Source: Owenia fusiformis | Taxonomy: Eukaryota > Annelida > Polychaeta > Sabellida > Oweniidae | Reading direction: 5' to 3' | NCBI GenBank assembly: GCA_903813345.2 | Contig: CAIIXF020000001.1 | Coordinates: 32,856,866-32,920,865 of the forward strand | DNA length: 64,000 nt | Made by a program: the position numbers and the translations under genes | Shown here: one piece after another, positions 24,150-38,300 of the stretch | How the letters are laid out: every line of letters begins with the position of its first letter | Numbering within the stretch: position 1 is the stretch's first letter | The notes under the pieces: model-generated | The model's input: the letters and a program-made list of their open reading frames with translations, nothing else | The model's database searches: none | What the model was told of the DNA's origin: nothing

Positions 24150-25135
24150 ACAGTTTGCAATATTCACATATCGAATATGAACAAAATCGCTCTCTTACTT
24201 TTTGACTTATAATAAAAGATGTAAAAAATAACACACATAAAAATGGTGGCCATTTTTCAAAATGGCCGACTACTCCCCAAAGTTTTATTAGGCAATGTGC
24301 CATGCTTAAAGTATTCACATATCAAATATGAACAAAACTTTTCGAGTTATAGTAAAATATGTAAAACTGACAGCCATTTTTTAAAATGGCCGCCTACTAC
24401 GCGAAGTGTCATGAGACAGTGTGCAAGGCTCATGAGTATTCACATATCAAATATGAACATATTCGCTCCACTACTTTTCAAATTATAGTAAATATGTTAA
24501 AATGGCGGCAATTTTTCAAAATGGCCGCCTTCTACCAAAAGTGGCATTAGACAGTGTGCCATGTTTATAGTATTCAAATACCAAATATGAACAAATCGCT
24601 CCACTACTTTTCGAGTTATAGTAAAATATGTTAAAATGACGGCCATTTTTCAAAATAGCCACCTTCTAACAAAAGTGTCATTGGACAGTGTGCCATGCTT
24701 ATAGTATTCACATACCAAATATGAACAAAATCGCTCTACTACTTTTCGAGTTACAGCAAAAATCGTAAAATAACAAGTAATGGCGGCCATTTTTCAGATG
24801 GCTGCCATGTGCTTCTTTAATATCTACATTTCTAGCTTTATTAATGTCCTATATAATTATTTTACATTTAAAACATATTGCTATAACAGTTTTACATATT
24901 GCACCTAAATTACTGTAAAATCGGCACTAAAATGGCCACCATTTTTAAATGAGCGGCCATTTTGAGAATCGGCTTTTGAGCAGAACTTCAACCCCCATAG
25001 GGTATATGTGTGCAAAATATGAACAAAATCGGGCCAACGGTATTTGAGTTATTGCCCGGACGGACGGACGGACGTACGTACGGACGGACGGACGGAGGCG
25101 TTCACTATATCCCTCCGAACTTCGTTCGATGGGAT
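24150..25135 (+). repeat. Satellite F2, array 1 (~135-bp units)
   Basis: Units carry TATTCACATAYCAAATATGA, ACAAAATCGCTC, TTTTCGAGTTATAGTAAAAT, GGCGGCCATTTTTCAAAATG and GTGTCATTRGACAGTGTGCC. The array ends with CAGAACTTC..CCCCCATAGGG, then GGGCCAACGGTATTTGAGTT, a GACG tetranucleotide array (about 25057-25097) and CCCTCCGAACTTCGTTCGAT. Confidence 0.9.
25057..25097 (+). repeat. GACG microsatellite closing satellite F2
   Basis: GGACGGACGGACGTACG-type repeats, bounded by TTATTGCCC on the left and GGCGTTCACTATATCCCTC on the right. Other copies of the same end occur at 39470-39540 and 49995-50010. Confidence 0.85.
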
Positions 25136-25759
25136 AAATATTACACGAACTTAAGATAACCATGGGATGTTGACATTATGACAGTCAAGAACTAAACACG
25201 GGGTTTTGTATGTAATTTGAAAATGTATAGGATACATCGGACATCAATATTTCTCTATTCATTTGATTCCCCAGAACAATATAAAGAAGGGGGAATATAG
25301 ACATGAGTTTAATTAATTAAATTCCATTATATTCATCATAAATTTTATTACTACTCAACATAATTTGACAAGAAAATAAACCCGTTTCCGTCACGATTCA
25401 CATTGACTTCTAATGTGTTAAGATTTTGCCCCAAAAATCTGCCCTACTCTGACGTCAGTGATTTCAGATCTGCTAATTATAATATTCATGAGCTGACTTT
25501 GTGGAAAGGTGAATTATGGGAGCTACTCACTTTTGTTCTGAATGCATGCTATATTTTACATATATTCGAAGTATTTTACTATACTTTGTATAGATTCATC
25601 GAGCAGTTTGCAACGTATTATTACCAGAAAAGCCCATTGGACAAAGATAGAGAATACCCGCTCCATTTGTGACTTAACTGTACCCTGTATACTTTTCAAA
25701 TGTTGTCACGTGGAAGGGTAGTGTGTAAATGTAAGGTTACAGCATTGCCGTACGTTAAT

Positions 25760-26600
25760 GATATCGTGATCCTAGCAATAGGCGATCAACCTGGGGGTTG
25801 GTCGGTACCAAATCAGGGGAATAATGGCCATGGTGAATTTTGGGAAGGTCTAGACTCCTAGAGTAAGAAATTATGTGATAGCATTGCAGAAGTGGTAGCT
25901 TAATAGGTGTTATCACCGATTTTTCAAAATGGCCACCGGTGCGCTTGCTACCAAATAAAAGAAGTTATATCTTAGCATACTGAGAGGCAAAATCAGTGAT
26001 TTTAGGGTCTAATTCTGGGTTTTAGGGGTCAATGATTTGAGTTATGCCTAAATCCAAGTCATCAACACATTAATTCATATGAAAATCCAAGATGGCCGCC
26101 AAATTTGGTTCAAAACAAATATGTTCTAATGATACAAGCTCAAAAACGTTTCAACATGATTTTAAGAGGTTTAGAAGAGGGTTTTAGAGTCTAAAGATTT
26201 TATTCATGTCTAAAGCGGTCATCAAAGGATTACTTTATATTGAAATCATATGTCATTACAGTATTGATATATAATGTAAGCTCAAAGAACAGATAAAAAG
26301 CAATTTTGTAGACAATGAAAGGGTTTAGGGGTCAAGGATTTCATTTATGCCTCATTTAAGTCTAAGTCAGCAAAGAATTGCTTTATATGGAAATCCAAGA
26401 TGGCCACCAAAATGAAAATGTAACTACATGTATTGATATAAGCTCAAAGAACAGATAAAAATTAATTTTGTAGACCATGAAGTGTTAGGGGATCAATGAT
26501 TTTATTGTCTTTTAAGTCATCAAAGAATAACTTGATGTGAAAATCGAAGATGGCTGCCAAAATGAATATGTTACTATTAATATATATTCAAAGTGATTAT
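25760..26600 (+). repeat. Satellite F3, forward copy (~150-bp units)
   Basis: Starts with the GGTCGGTACCAAATCAGGGG block, then units with GGGTTTTAGGGGTCAATGAT, AAGTCATCAA and AATCCAAGATGGCCGCCAAA. Inverse copies lie at 27540-27960 and 34430-34890. Confidence 0.8.
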
Positions 26601-27540
26601 GACCTAGTCATTCCCTGGAGCACAATGGATTCTAAGCTGCCTCGAGATGATGGCCAATTGGGCATGTATCTAGTGCAATCCAAGGAATCTTTTCAGCTGA
26701 GTGGTATACATGTACAAAGGCAGCTAATGTGCAATTATTCATACTATCCATGATGAGATAATTGAATATCTAGGGAAATATTTTGATGAGTTTCTTTAAG
26801 ATATCAACAGCATTTGTGAGAACTAAAAAAATGAATGAAAGCTATTGACCTTAGCCATGTAGGGAGTTGGTTCAAAGTCTCATGCTTTCAGTTTGGTGTT
26901 ATTCTCCTGTGACTTTTCCAACTATGTAACTTCCATTACAACAACAGAGGCTGAGGAGAAAGAGCAACATCAACAGAGTAAGGGGTGACTTACAAAGGTT
27001 ACCTGGGAGTAGATAGGCAACTTTGGTTCCAATAATCTCAAACACACACCCAAAAAAGGTTAATAAGTATTTTAGCACTCTGGGAATCAGCTCTTGACAA
27101 TGGACCAAGTTAAATTTTGGTATATCCCGAAAGCTCTAATTGACTCTAATTCCAAGAAAAAAGAAAAACAAAGAAAATGAAAAAACAAATACAACACAAA
27201 TGAGAAAACACAAATAAAACAAGAAAATTGAAAGGCAGCAAAAAAACAAAAGAAAGAAAACAAAAAACAAAGACAAAAATGAATACAACAAAGAACACTG
27301 AAAAATATAGAGGTTCTTACAGATAAAGAGAGAAATAAGCTAGAAAATAGGAAAAAACTTAACCAACAGCCAATTTGGCAGCGATTTTGGCAGCCATCTT
27401 TGATCTTCATCAAGACAACAATTTAACAATTAAAGTAAAAAGAAAAAATTTCAATGGTAACTGGAATCCTCAATCCCTAGATCCTAGTTAACTAGTCAAA
27501 GATACCACAATCACTTGCCAACATCCTCTGTTAATGCTTA
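26600..27540. other. No recognisable gene; purine-rich tract at 27150-27290
   Basis: Apart from an A/G-rich low-complexity run (AAAGAAAAACAAAGAAAATG), nothing was recognised. Confidence 0.45.
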
Positions 27541-27960
27541 TAGATACATGCATGTAAATATTCATTTTGGCAGCCATTTTGGTGACCATTTTGGATTTTA
27601 ATATGAGGAAAGGTTAAGATGACTTTGGTAAAGGCTAAATTGAAACCATTTTCCCCTGAAACCTAGTTTCAGATATCTATTACGTACATTACTTTTCCAA
27701 CTTTTCTATGTGCATATAAATTCATTTTAGCAGCCATATGTTTGGCCATTTTTGGCAGCCATTTCAAATTTCTATATAAAGGTATTCTTTAATCACTTAG
27801 ATGTCTCCATGGTTGGAATCTGTATTAACCTCTAAAACCCTATCATGGTCTGCAAAAGCACTTTTTAACTGTTCTTTGAGTTTATATAAATAGTTTACAT
27901 ATTCATTTTGGCACTCGTTTTTGTGGCCATCTTGGAATTTAATAAAAAGGATTTATATTA
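27540..27960 (-). repeat. Satellite F3, inverse copy 1
   Basis: Repeats of CATTTTGGCAGCCATTTTGG, TCTATATAAAG and CCTCTAAAACCCTATCATGG, the inverse of the 26-kb units. Confidence 0.7.
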
Positions 27961-28909
27961 TTACTTAAAGGGGACATGCCATTAAGAGGACATTCTCTGA
28001 CTTAGTCATTTTTTCAAAAGTGTGAAAATAAAAAACCTCATGAAAAGTTCTTAAAATATTCTGAATAACAAGTTGAATATATATATTTAATGATGGCACA
28101 AGCAAAACTCTGAAAAATAACATGAAATGAGGGGTTTTGACAGGGTTTACGAAAAAGACACCAGAAACGAGCGTTCGATTTGCTAAACGATATGCGTCAC
28201 CCTTTAAAATATTAATAATTTGATTTCGAATGTCAATCGTTGGACTAGGCAACGTTTTTTACCGATTTTGTACCTTGCAACGAATGGCAAGCAAACAAAT
28301 TGGTCATGACCGTCTCCTCTCGATTAATTGTCCTGCCTTAGGTCCTAACCTATCATTAACCAACCTATCGTTTCTACGGGAATCTATCCTAATTTTTTAC
28401 TGAAATTTAACAATTTCGAAACAAAAATGATTTGTTATCGTCATAGCCTACTGAATACTGAACACGATATAATGTTACATGCGTTCTCTTATCGGGATTA
28501 AAAGTGACTTACCATTTGAGTACACCATTAGAAAGCTTTTTTTTGTCATACCAAATGTAGTTTTTACCAGTTGACGTTTAACAACTGAGAAATCAAACAT
28601 GACGTTACGACGTCAACATCGACGATGTTTGTGTGTTTTTGTTATTGCGTTTCATATGAATGAACTTAATGCAATGTTGCGTGCGTTTTTTTCCAAAGTG
28701 ACTAACCAGGATGAAATTGGTCTTCTAACAACTGAAACATCACTTAAAAATATGACATTACACACTACGACGATGTAACGTTTTCATCGTGATTTGAAAT
28801 GATTAATTATACGTTTTTAAATCACGACCTAGTAAAGGTACTATAGACATTGGATTCCCAGTTTTAGTTTTACTTCTAATTTTGCATTTTTTCATCTTTA
28901 TGTAAAAGA

Positions 28910-28976
28910 CCGTCAGCCGACCACCGACCACATGTACCCAACTGTGGAGAGGGACTGGTCGGTGGTCGGCGGTCGG
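28910..28976. repeat. Short hairpin with CCGACCACCGACCA arms
   Basis: 21-bp arms (28910-28930 and 28956-28976, 19 of 21 paired) enclose a 25-nt loop. Possibly a very small MITE. Confidence 0.75.
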
Positions 28977-29849
28977 TGTTTTTCGTAAACCCGTTTTGAC
29001 AGATGCAAAAGATGGTAGATTTGTGATGAAGAAATAGAGGTTTTTGCATGACATAATTTTCAATCTCAGATTAACAGTAGTATCTAACTTAAGCTGGACA
29101 GCCACTCAAAATGTAAATGAAGCCCTTAAGATACATTTTTCTCAATTGAAGTCACTATTTCTGTTTTTAGCTTCAGAGGATAGGAGGTACAGTACATGAA
29201 CATGCTAAGTTTACCTAGATCACAAGCCTTACCACAAATATAAAGTATATAGGAATAGAGTTGATATGTGTGAGAACCTTAAACTTTCTATTTTATTGGG
29301 GATGGGACTTGTGATACATGTTTATTTCTAACTTCTTCACATGTGCATGGATCTAAAATTGTGGCAGCCATCTTGGATTTGTCATATATGTGGACATGGT
29401 TTTGGTTGTGCTGAATTTGTTTCAAAATAACATTTCTTGTATACCTTCGATAAGTGAGATAGGCATTTGAAATTAAATACAGATAGTATACTTGACATTT
29501 AATGCAGTAAACAGTAATACAATTCATTCTTACATAATAAGTGAGTCCAGACAAAAAGTTGTTATTGTGTTAGTTTAACTGGGCATAAATTACACTCATT
29601 GGCCTTGGTTTTCTAAATGGTTTGGATAAAATGTTGTTCTATTTATTCAGAAATGGAGTATAGTTCAATATACAAGTTCACATTCATGCCATCCTCTTAT
29701 AGAAATGAATCTCATATTATTTCATCTCAAATATAGAACACAAAAATATAATAAAAACAAGTTTCTATTGATTGCAAAAGTTAGCTTCCATGTCATGACT
29801 GAGTTTGGGTTCCGCTTCTAGAGAAAAAAGATATTCCCTCTAAAAATAT

Positions 29850-32800
29850 CGTATTGACCATTGTACTCCAGTAAAAACACGAAAAATAAATGAAAAAATT
29901 GCAATACTTATTAAACCTAGTGCAACAAATGCATATTGATGAGTTTAAAGACATATCAAAAATCTAGAAAAATCTAAGCAGTGGAAGACATGTAAAAATC
30001 ACTATTTGTACCCCCTGGTCTTATTTTATGAGGGGGTACTGTGATAGGCATTTATATCTTCTGTTGGGTGCCTTCAATCACATTCAAATTTTCAGGGATT
30101 ATGCATCCATATATAGTTAGTTGTCATGAAAAGACTGATCTTGATTGGTCAATTGGTTACCATGGCAACATAATTTAATTGCAAAATATTGTAAATATTA
30201 AGGATAAATCTACCGTTTCCCTACAAACAGATCGTAGTTTGTCATTTTTAATTTTTCAAAATGAACACAAAGTTGAGCGTTATACATATTGAAGGAGTTT
30301 ACAACAAGATAACATGATAAATAGGTTAATAGGATGACATATTTGGCTCATGTTTGATAACTACTGCTCAATTTACCACAAAGTGGGCGTGGCACTTTTT
30401 GTTATTACAATTCCAAATAATTTCATGTTGACAGAATCATATTTACAAGGGTCATTAATACATATGTAATTATCTGGAATGGTGAGTCCAAATATCTTTT
30501 GTCAATTGGTTGCCATAGTAACACAACATATTGTATGTGAATCGTGGGTAGAGGTCATTTCAGGCAATCCTTGTTAATCTTAATTGTTTATTACATTCAT
30601 CCTTAGAACTGTTTTAGTGTATGATCTTTTTTAACAAATACAGGTTTGGATAATATTGATATGCGTTTGCTATGGTAACCCAACTAATAATGCTGTTTCT
30701 TGAAATACTGCTCTGTTTGTTCGTCTGCCCGCCCATCTGTCTAAGCATTTCCTGACCTATTAATTAATCACAGATTGGTGTTATATGTGACAAAATGGTG
30801 ATTCGACATCTTAGACTCAAGAAGATGTACCAACGTAGACCCTGTACGCTGTATCAATCTTAGATTATGGATATTCTACCCATTGTAGACTTCGGAGGAT
30901 GTACCCATTAAACACTAGAATCTACAACCTCTAAGACTCTAGAGGCTGTACCATCTTATATCAATTTATTAATCACTTTTTGATGTTATATGTGGCAAAA
31001 TTGTGATTCTTGACATCTTATACTCTAGGAGATTTATCAACATAGACTATATAGGCTGTATCAATCCTAGATTATGGATGCTGTACCCATTGTAGACTCT
31101 GGATGATGAACCCATTAAACACTAGAAGCTCTGGAGGCTATACCCATCGTAGACTCTTGGAGGCTGTACTCATTGTTAACTCTGCATCTGGAAGGTGTAC
31201 CATCTTCTCTCGAAGGCTGTTCCAAGAACTCATCAAAGGTTCTGGAGGCTATACCATTTTTGACTCTGGAGACTATACCCATTGAAGACTCTGGAGGCGA
31301 TATCATCCTAGTCTCTAGGAGGCTGTATCCATTGTAGACTATGAGAGTATACCATCTCAGACTCTTGTAGGTTGTACTATCTTAGACTCTTGGAGGCTGT
31401 ACCTATATTTGACTCCTGACTTTCATAGAAATCATAGACTATTAAGGCTGTACTATCTTTGGCCCTAAAGGCTGAATCCAAATTAAACTCTGAAGCTATG
31501 CCATATTGGTCTCTGGAGGTTGAATTCATATTATACTCTGGATGTTGTACCATATTAGACTCTGTAAGCTGTATCAATTTTAAATTATAGAGGCTGGGTC
31601 ATCTTAGACTTTTGGAATTGAAGGTTGTAGCCATTATAGAAGTAGATGTACCCATTAAACTCACGAGGCCATATTAGACTCTAATTGTTAATATTAGTCG
31701 TAGGCTATACCATTTTCAACTTTGGAGGCTGAACCATTTTAGGCTCTGAAGGCTGTACCATCTTAGAATCTGGAAACTGGTCCTATGTTATATCGATAGG
31801 CTGTACCATCTAAGGGTTGGAGGCTGTACATGTTAGACTCTTGGAGGCTGTACTTATCATAGGCTCTGAATGCTATAGCAATCAAATGATCTGAAGGATC
31901 TACCATCTTGGACTCTGAACCCATGTTATATCTAGAAGCTGTACCATCTTAGACTCGTGGAAACTGTGCCTATCTTAGCCGCTGGATGCTATAGCAATCA
32001 TAGCCTCTGAAGCTGTATCATCTTATACTCTGGAGACTGATTCCATGTTATATCTGGAGGCTGTATCATCTTAGACTCATGGAGGCTGTACCCATCCTAG
32101 GCTCTGAATGCTATAGCAATCATAGCCTCTGAAAGCTGTACCATCTTATACTCTGGAGACTGATCCCATGTTATATCTGGCATGTCTGGAGGCTGTACCA
32201 TTTAAGGGTCTGGAGGCTATACCATCTTAAACTTATGGAGGCTGTACTGATTCTAGGCTCTGACTACTACAGCAATCTAAGATTCTGAATGTTATATCAT
32301 CTTGGACTCTGGATGCTGAATACATATACTACTTGAGGCTGTATCATATTAGATTCTTGAGACTGCACTAATTTTATACTCTTGAGGCTGTACCATCTCT
32401 ATATACTCTGGAGGCTGAACCAACTTAGGCTCTACTGAACTATTCTATAGTCTCAGGTTCTACCATATTAGACTATTGGATAGTCTCAGGTTCTACCATA
32501 TTAGACTATTGGATGACATGTTCTTGGTATTGAAGGACACCATATACGCTGGAGGTTGAATCATATTCTATGTTATGAGATAAGTTTTTTCAGAACATAT
32601 GCACTACACTATTTGCGTTTATTATGCTCTGTGTTACTGTGGCAACCCCTTGACCAATCATGTACAGACTCACCATATTAAAGAATAACATCCATATCCA
32701 TGAGCCCTATAAATATAATTGTGACTGATTTTGTAAAAATAAAAAAAAAAGTGCCACGCCAACTTTTGAGTAGATAGAGAGGTAGTCACCTAATAGAATA

Positions 32801-33320
32801 GAGTTCAGGGTCAAAGATATCATATAATTTATCACATTTATCATGTTATCTTATTAAACACTCCCCAAATATGTTTTTAGGGTAGTTTAATGTTCATTTT
32901 CAAATGATTTGAAGAGAAATGGCAACATCTGTTATTATAAGAAGCTTCAGATTTACCCGAAATATTTAAGATTTTGAGCAATTAAATTGTGTTGCTATGG
33001 TAACCAATTGACCAATTAATTTCAAACTACTCACTATATATAGGCGCATGATCCCTGAAGATTTTATAGTGATTAGAGTTATGTAACAGAAATTATTAAT
33101 GATTATCATATTACCCCCTCATAAAATTATCCCATGGGGTATAAATGGTGATTTTAAGGTTTTCCACTACTTAGATTTTTCTCGATTTTTGATATGTTGT
33201 TTTACTTACCAATGGGTATTGATTACACTAGGTTTACTCTGTGTTGCAATTTTTTCATTTATTTGTGGAAATTTACAACGATTTTACTGGAGTATTGCTA
33301 TACACTCCATATTTAATCCT
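29850..33320. mobile_element. 3.5-kb foldback with minisatellite loop
   Basis: Inverted arms at about 29850-30560 and 32615-33320 share CATATCAAAAATCTAGAAAA with TTTTCTCGATTTTTGATATG, TACCCCCT..ATGAGGGGGTA with its inverse, GTTACCATGGCAAC, and GTGGCACTTTTT with AAAAAGTGCCAC. The centre is the tandem array listed next. No protein was recognised. Confidence 0.75.
30800..32570 (+). repeat. ~1.8-kb minisatellite, ~30-bp unit
   Basis: Dozens of diverged copies of a unit approximating CTCTGGAGGCTGTACCATCT followed by TAGA. Unit length drifts around 28-32 bp, and substitutions are frequent. Stops occur in all frames, so it is not a repeat protein. Confidence 0.9.
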
Positions 33321-33573
33321 CCCTGCAAATAACATTGATATACAGTATAATATGACATCGAGGATCTGGGGTTAGGGTAATGTGAGACATGAGTTGCTAC
33401 TTTTTGAATCTCATATTCAATATTCTTTCTTTAAACGCTCATATTTAATATTTTTGGAGTGGTTATTCAATTATTTACCTATTTGTTATTCTGTTTATCC
33501 CATAGTTGAGCTCTGTTCCATTCTGTTAGCTAACATGAAAACACATTTATTATGATATTTTGCAAATGCATGG

Positions 33574-33840
33574 AAAAAGTGATATCTGTGGAATACGGAA
33601 AATATTTCACAGATATCACCTTTTGCCAGGGATTTGAAAACTACCACCAATATGATGTTTTGTTACATCACGGGGATAAATGAGTGTTGTTTTGATATGT
33701 TTTAGTTTAGTTTTATAGGTGGACTATGGGGTAAATAGAACATCCTATGAATTTTCGTGATATCGTGTTAATCCACTCATTGATATCAATATCTGCGCTA
33801 ATTCGCTATGCTAATTTGGCAAGATATTGATATCAACTCG
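33574..33840. repeat. Two small palindromes with GATATC cores
   Basis: AAAAAGTGATATCTGTGGAA pairs with CACAGATATCACCTTTT, and further on ATTGATATCAATATCT pairs with AGATATTGATATCAA. Confidence 0.55.
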
Positions 33841-34221
33841 GAGATAAAGATGAAATCATTTAAAATCATATGATATCCTATACATATCCTTTACTGTGCC
33901 ACAACTTTCTCATGTTATATTTTGACACAGGCCATCATTTCTTTTCCTTGAATTCATACTTTTGTTCCTAGTTTTAGAAATGAGAGGAAATCTTTGATTT
34001 TCCTTGTATTTAAGTTGCTTAAATGTTGCCCTGTGATATTGATATAAGTCAAGAGTAAACCATTACAGTCACAGTCGAAATGTACCCATTGCTAGCCCAG
34101 AACCTACCAAAATAGCATTTGCATTTTGCCAATATTGCCCTATGTGCTTTTCCATGAAAATAGTTTTAATCGTATCTTTTCTTCAGTATTTCATATACTG
34201 TATTACATTTGAATATATTTA

Positions 34222-34252
34222 AATTGGTTTATATATATATATATATATTATT
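34222..34252. repeat. TA dinucleotide microsatellite
   Basis: A run of about ten AT units within TTTATATATATATATATATA. Confidence 0.85.
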
Positions 34253-34429
34253 TACTTAGACAACAATAAATAAAGAAATTTTTGTAAAAACACCAAAAAT
34301 GGTATATGATCTTTAAATGACTGTTGTGTGAACATCAAAGGTCAAAATTAGCTGAAATTGTATTTTTATAAAGCACAAATGATTTTTCTTCAATATGATA
34401 TGCATTATTATCAGATATCTTTGGGGGCT

Positions 34430-34890
34430 AAAAAGGGCCCTTAATGACATCCGTCCTTTAGACACAAATAAAATTCTCAGCCTCTAAAACCTATTCATGG
34501 TCTCCAAAGTCACCTTTTAACCGTTCTTTGAGCTTTTTTTTTTAGCTTATATCAATGGTAACATATTTGTTTTGAGACCCATTTTGGTGGCCATCTTGGA
34601 TTTCTATATAAAGCAATTTTTTGACGACTTCGATTTTGACATAAATGAAATCCTTGACCCCTAAAACCCAGAAATAGACTTCAAAATCACTGTTTTTGCC
34701 TCTCATTATACTAAGATATGATTTCTTTTATTTTGTAAAAAGCGCAATAGCAGCCATTTTGAAAAATGGGCGATTACACCCATAAGCTACCATTCCTGCA
34801 ATGCTATCACATATTTTCTTACTCTGGAGGTATTTACCTTGCCAAAAATCACTATGAGCATTATTCCCCTAACTTGGTACCGATAACCTA
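34430..34890 (-). repeat. Satellite F3, inverse copy 2
   Basis: Inverse of 25760-26250, including the CTAAGATATGATTTCTTTTA and CTGCAATGCTATCACATATT blocks and the terminal AACTTGGTACCGATAACC. It lies just 3' of RPLP0. Confidence 0.8.
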
Positions 34891-35045
34891 AATTTTGGGG
34901 TGAAGCTGATGGTCTACAAGCTCAGAGGTGAATTTACACAATTTTTGTGTATAACTGGTGTAAAATGTTGCAGCTCTGTTTAAACATTTATAAGAACTTA
35001 ATGTTCAAATAAAAATATAACAGAAAACTAGATTCATTTCTAAAT

Positions 35046-35051
35046 TTTATT
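35046..35051 (-). terminator. RPLP0 polyadenylation signal AATAAA
   Basis: AATAAA lies on the minus strand about 125 nt beyond the RPLP0 stop, inside GGAAATAAAATTT. The predicted 3' UTR is short and the mRNA should end near 35020-35035. Confidence 0.7.
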
Positions 35052-35175
35052 TCCTTGGATGCCATATGGCTGTTAACAACCGGCATTTATGAAAGAAAGA
35101 TTATCAAACTCTTGGAACAGTCCATGTACAATCTAACCATCAACAAAAATGAAATATGATCCAAAGGTAGGTGTT

Positions 35176-35331
35176 TTAATCAAAGAGTCCGAATCCCATG
35201 TCATCATCTTCTTCCTCTTCCTCACTTTCCTCCTTTTTCTCTTCCTTAGCCTCAGTGGTGGCACTGGCGACTGGTGCACTGGCAGCTGAAGCTGCAGCAA
35301 ACTTCTCAGGGTCTGCCAGATACTCTTTCAA
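35176..35331 (-). CDS. RPLP0: RPLP0 coding exon 6 and stop
   Basis: This 156-nt exon has [13 protein letters not shown], then an Ala/Ser/Pro hinge, then a Lys/Glu run, an acidic run and MGFGLFD followed by TAA at 35178-35176. The hinge plus acidic tail is diagnostic of P0, P1 and P2. Confidence 0.95.
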   Translation of the reverse strand: MKEYLADPEKFAAASAASAPVASATTEAKEEKKEESEEEEEDDDMGFGLFD

Positions 35332-38300
35332 CTGAAATTAAAATCTGGCTGATTATCAACAGCAACTAGAATGGCAACAACAACTGGTATTGAAAACATG
35401 TCATTTAAGATTATACAGATAAATGAAATATTATTTTTGAATAAAAAAAATATTAATCAAAAGAGTTGTCTCCTAAATTGGATAGGATAAGTCCTTATCC
35501 TATCCTTTTCGACCCAATTTTAAAATTCCCTGACATTTCCAGCACCTGTGTGTACAAACCCTCTTGAAGTTCACCCTTTTAGCATCCCAACAGTGTTTTG
35601 GAACTACACACTATTTTCAAATATCAAATCTGATTTCGACCGAAAACAAAAATTCTGAAGCTTTTTTTAGCACAAAGGGGCAACTGCACTTAATGACCCC
35701 TATCTCAGCATATATTAGTTCAAACTCTTAAATGTTCTCCAAATTATAATTTGACATTGAATTAGTTACTGTAAACCTAGAAATAATCCATTCTGGCCAT
35801 ATGGGGGTAATTGTCATTTTGAAATTGATTTTCATAAAAATAACATATGACCCTTTGGGGATGAAAGAGTTAACATCTAATTTTGCATTCACTAAAAATT
35901 CAAGTGGGGTCAGATTCTTAAAGCTGACCTTTCAAAACCATCGATTTATTTTACAATTTGGCACTTTATACTAACCGTCTCAGCTTCCTTGAAGGAGATG
36001 TCTGTAACAGCAGCAATGGCCAGAAGATTCTTGAATCCATTCACAATAGAGTGAGGTACAGAGCATACAGTTGGGTAGCCAATGGATAGTGAAACGGCTG
36101 CAATGTTCCTTACACCCTTAAATAAAATAAAACAATAAATAGAATGATACTATTTTTTGTAACTCATGATGATATGCAACAGTTACGTCGAAAGAGAAAT
36201 GTAAGGCATTTGATTGCATATGTCCCTTATAAACTATTAGAGATTTCATGCAGAATTCGTCTTTTTCATGTAGATTTGTAGAAGTTTTTGACCCCTCACA
36301 ATGAGAGATATATTTAGACTCAAAAGCCCAAAGTTCTTTCAGCAAACAGTATTTCAAAAGAAGCAAGACATATGGACCTCCTTAAATATTAGTTCAAATG
36401 TTGCTGAGCTTTATTATGTTACGGAATCTTCATTTTCCAGAGACATACCATGGACTTGTTTGGTCAGATCAATTGAAAAACAGGTTAAATTCAAACAACA
36501 ACAAGGCACAGGGTGAACAATATCATACCTAAGTAAAACATAGCAGTGTGGATTGGTGATCCAGAAAGCAAGATGGCCACTGAAAAGTTAATTAGCTGTA
36601 AAACTTCTTACCATGTTACATGTGTAAAAATTTAAAGCAAATCCATTCAGCCATATCAAAGTATTCTGCACATTTTTGTCAGATATCGTTAGGAAAGCAA
36701 ATCTTTAAAAGTAAACCATCGAGGGGGATTAGGCCATTTCTGCAGGAAAACTGTTCATTTTTTTCAAGAGAAAATTTACAACTGAATTGCCAAATGAATA
36801 GGCGCAGTGCTTAGTAAAATATTTAAGGTCATCTAGTATTTTTTGAACTGATACCCTTCTAAGATATGAGATCTATTAAAAAAGGCGCATCATCACCTAC
36901 GTGCAAAATTCAATGTTTTTGCTATAAATCGGTCAACACGACCTGTAATAAATAGGTATAAGGGACGTTATCACAATACTAATGACATTGCTCAGTTTTA
37001 CTTTTTAAGTTAGTTGCCATGTGTTATACAAAAAATAATCGAAAAAATTAATATTGGATGGAGGGGAGGGGAAGTGGATTGAGGGGGGGGGAATAATGTG
37101 CATATAAGACATGATAAGACATGCTACTTGAATTTTCAAGATTTTGTTATTAGGTGTTCTGACAGTTTAAAATATTAAAGTCACATCCGTAATCAAAGGA
37201 TCCATTACCCCATGTACCTAAAGGTGCCCCCAAAGGTTTCATTGAATATAACACAGAAATAGTTACTTTTATAAATTATGAACACATCCAAAACAAAATT
37301 AGGGATTAAAACTAAGGTCATTCAGTACATTTAAGTTTGACTATGCAAATCATCCTAAATATCATGTTAGGGGTATGTTAGTCTTCACTCATGACTATTT
37401 TAAGTATATTGACCATTCAATCAATGGATATATCAAAATATCATTAAGGTAGGACACAAAGGGCAACATATTGAAAACACAAATCATAAAACAACCCCTA
37501 AAATGTAATATATCTATGAATCTTAATTGTGAATCTCAGTAAAAGTATCACTTTGGTATGCAGTAGGTTTAACCTAGGATATTCAATTTAGAGGACATAT
37601 TACACATCATTATCAAAGGTGGGACACAAAGGGCAACATATTGAAAACACAAATCCCAGGTATTCAACTCAAATATTAAAAATCTAGTTGTGAGTTTCCA
37701 ATATATGATATATTTATTTGGCATTTTCAAAGAATAATTCAATTGAAGCTAAAGGTATAAAGTCAAATGGTTGCTTTTTAAAATTGAAAAGGTGCATGCA
37801 TGTAGGAGAGTTTGAAACCCATTGTTTTGCTTTCAAACAAGTGGAGGTATTTAAAACCCATTGTTTTGCTATCAAACAAGTGGAGGTATTTTAATCTATC
37901 CATTGTATAACATATAATAATAATTATTACGAAGTAAAATATTTTAGTTTGACTTAGGATGAGAACTATCTTACAAGCAGTGTCCCTTTAATGGTTAAAT
38001 GGATATTGATTCCGTCTTTTAGCAATATATCATCTTTTGGGACAAATTCAAAAATAAATTGACCCTTGGTGAGAACTATCTTGCAAGCAGTGTCCCTTTA
38101 AACAGCTACATGGATATTGATTTAGTCCCTCAGCAATATATCATCTTCAGGGGTAGGCAATTGAATGAAGAATCAAAAATAGATTGACCCATTAGTTGAG
38201 AACTACCTTACAAGCAGTGTCTCTTTAAATGGGTAAATGGATATTGATTCAGTTCCTCAGCAATATATTACATTCAGGGGCAGGGATGAATGATGAATTA

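Noticed and set aside
27087-27413. Phe/Ser-rich 108-residue minus frame
   Set aside because: Translation of an A/G-rich low-complexity tract.
31103-31577. Possible repeat protein in the minisatellite
   Set aside because: Unit length drifts and stops occur in all frames over the full array.
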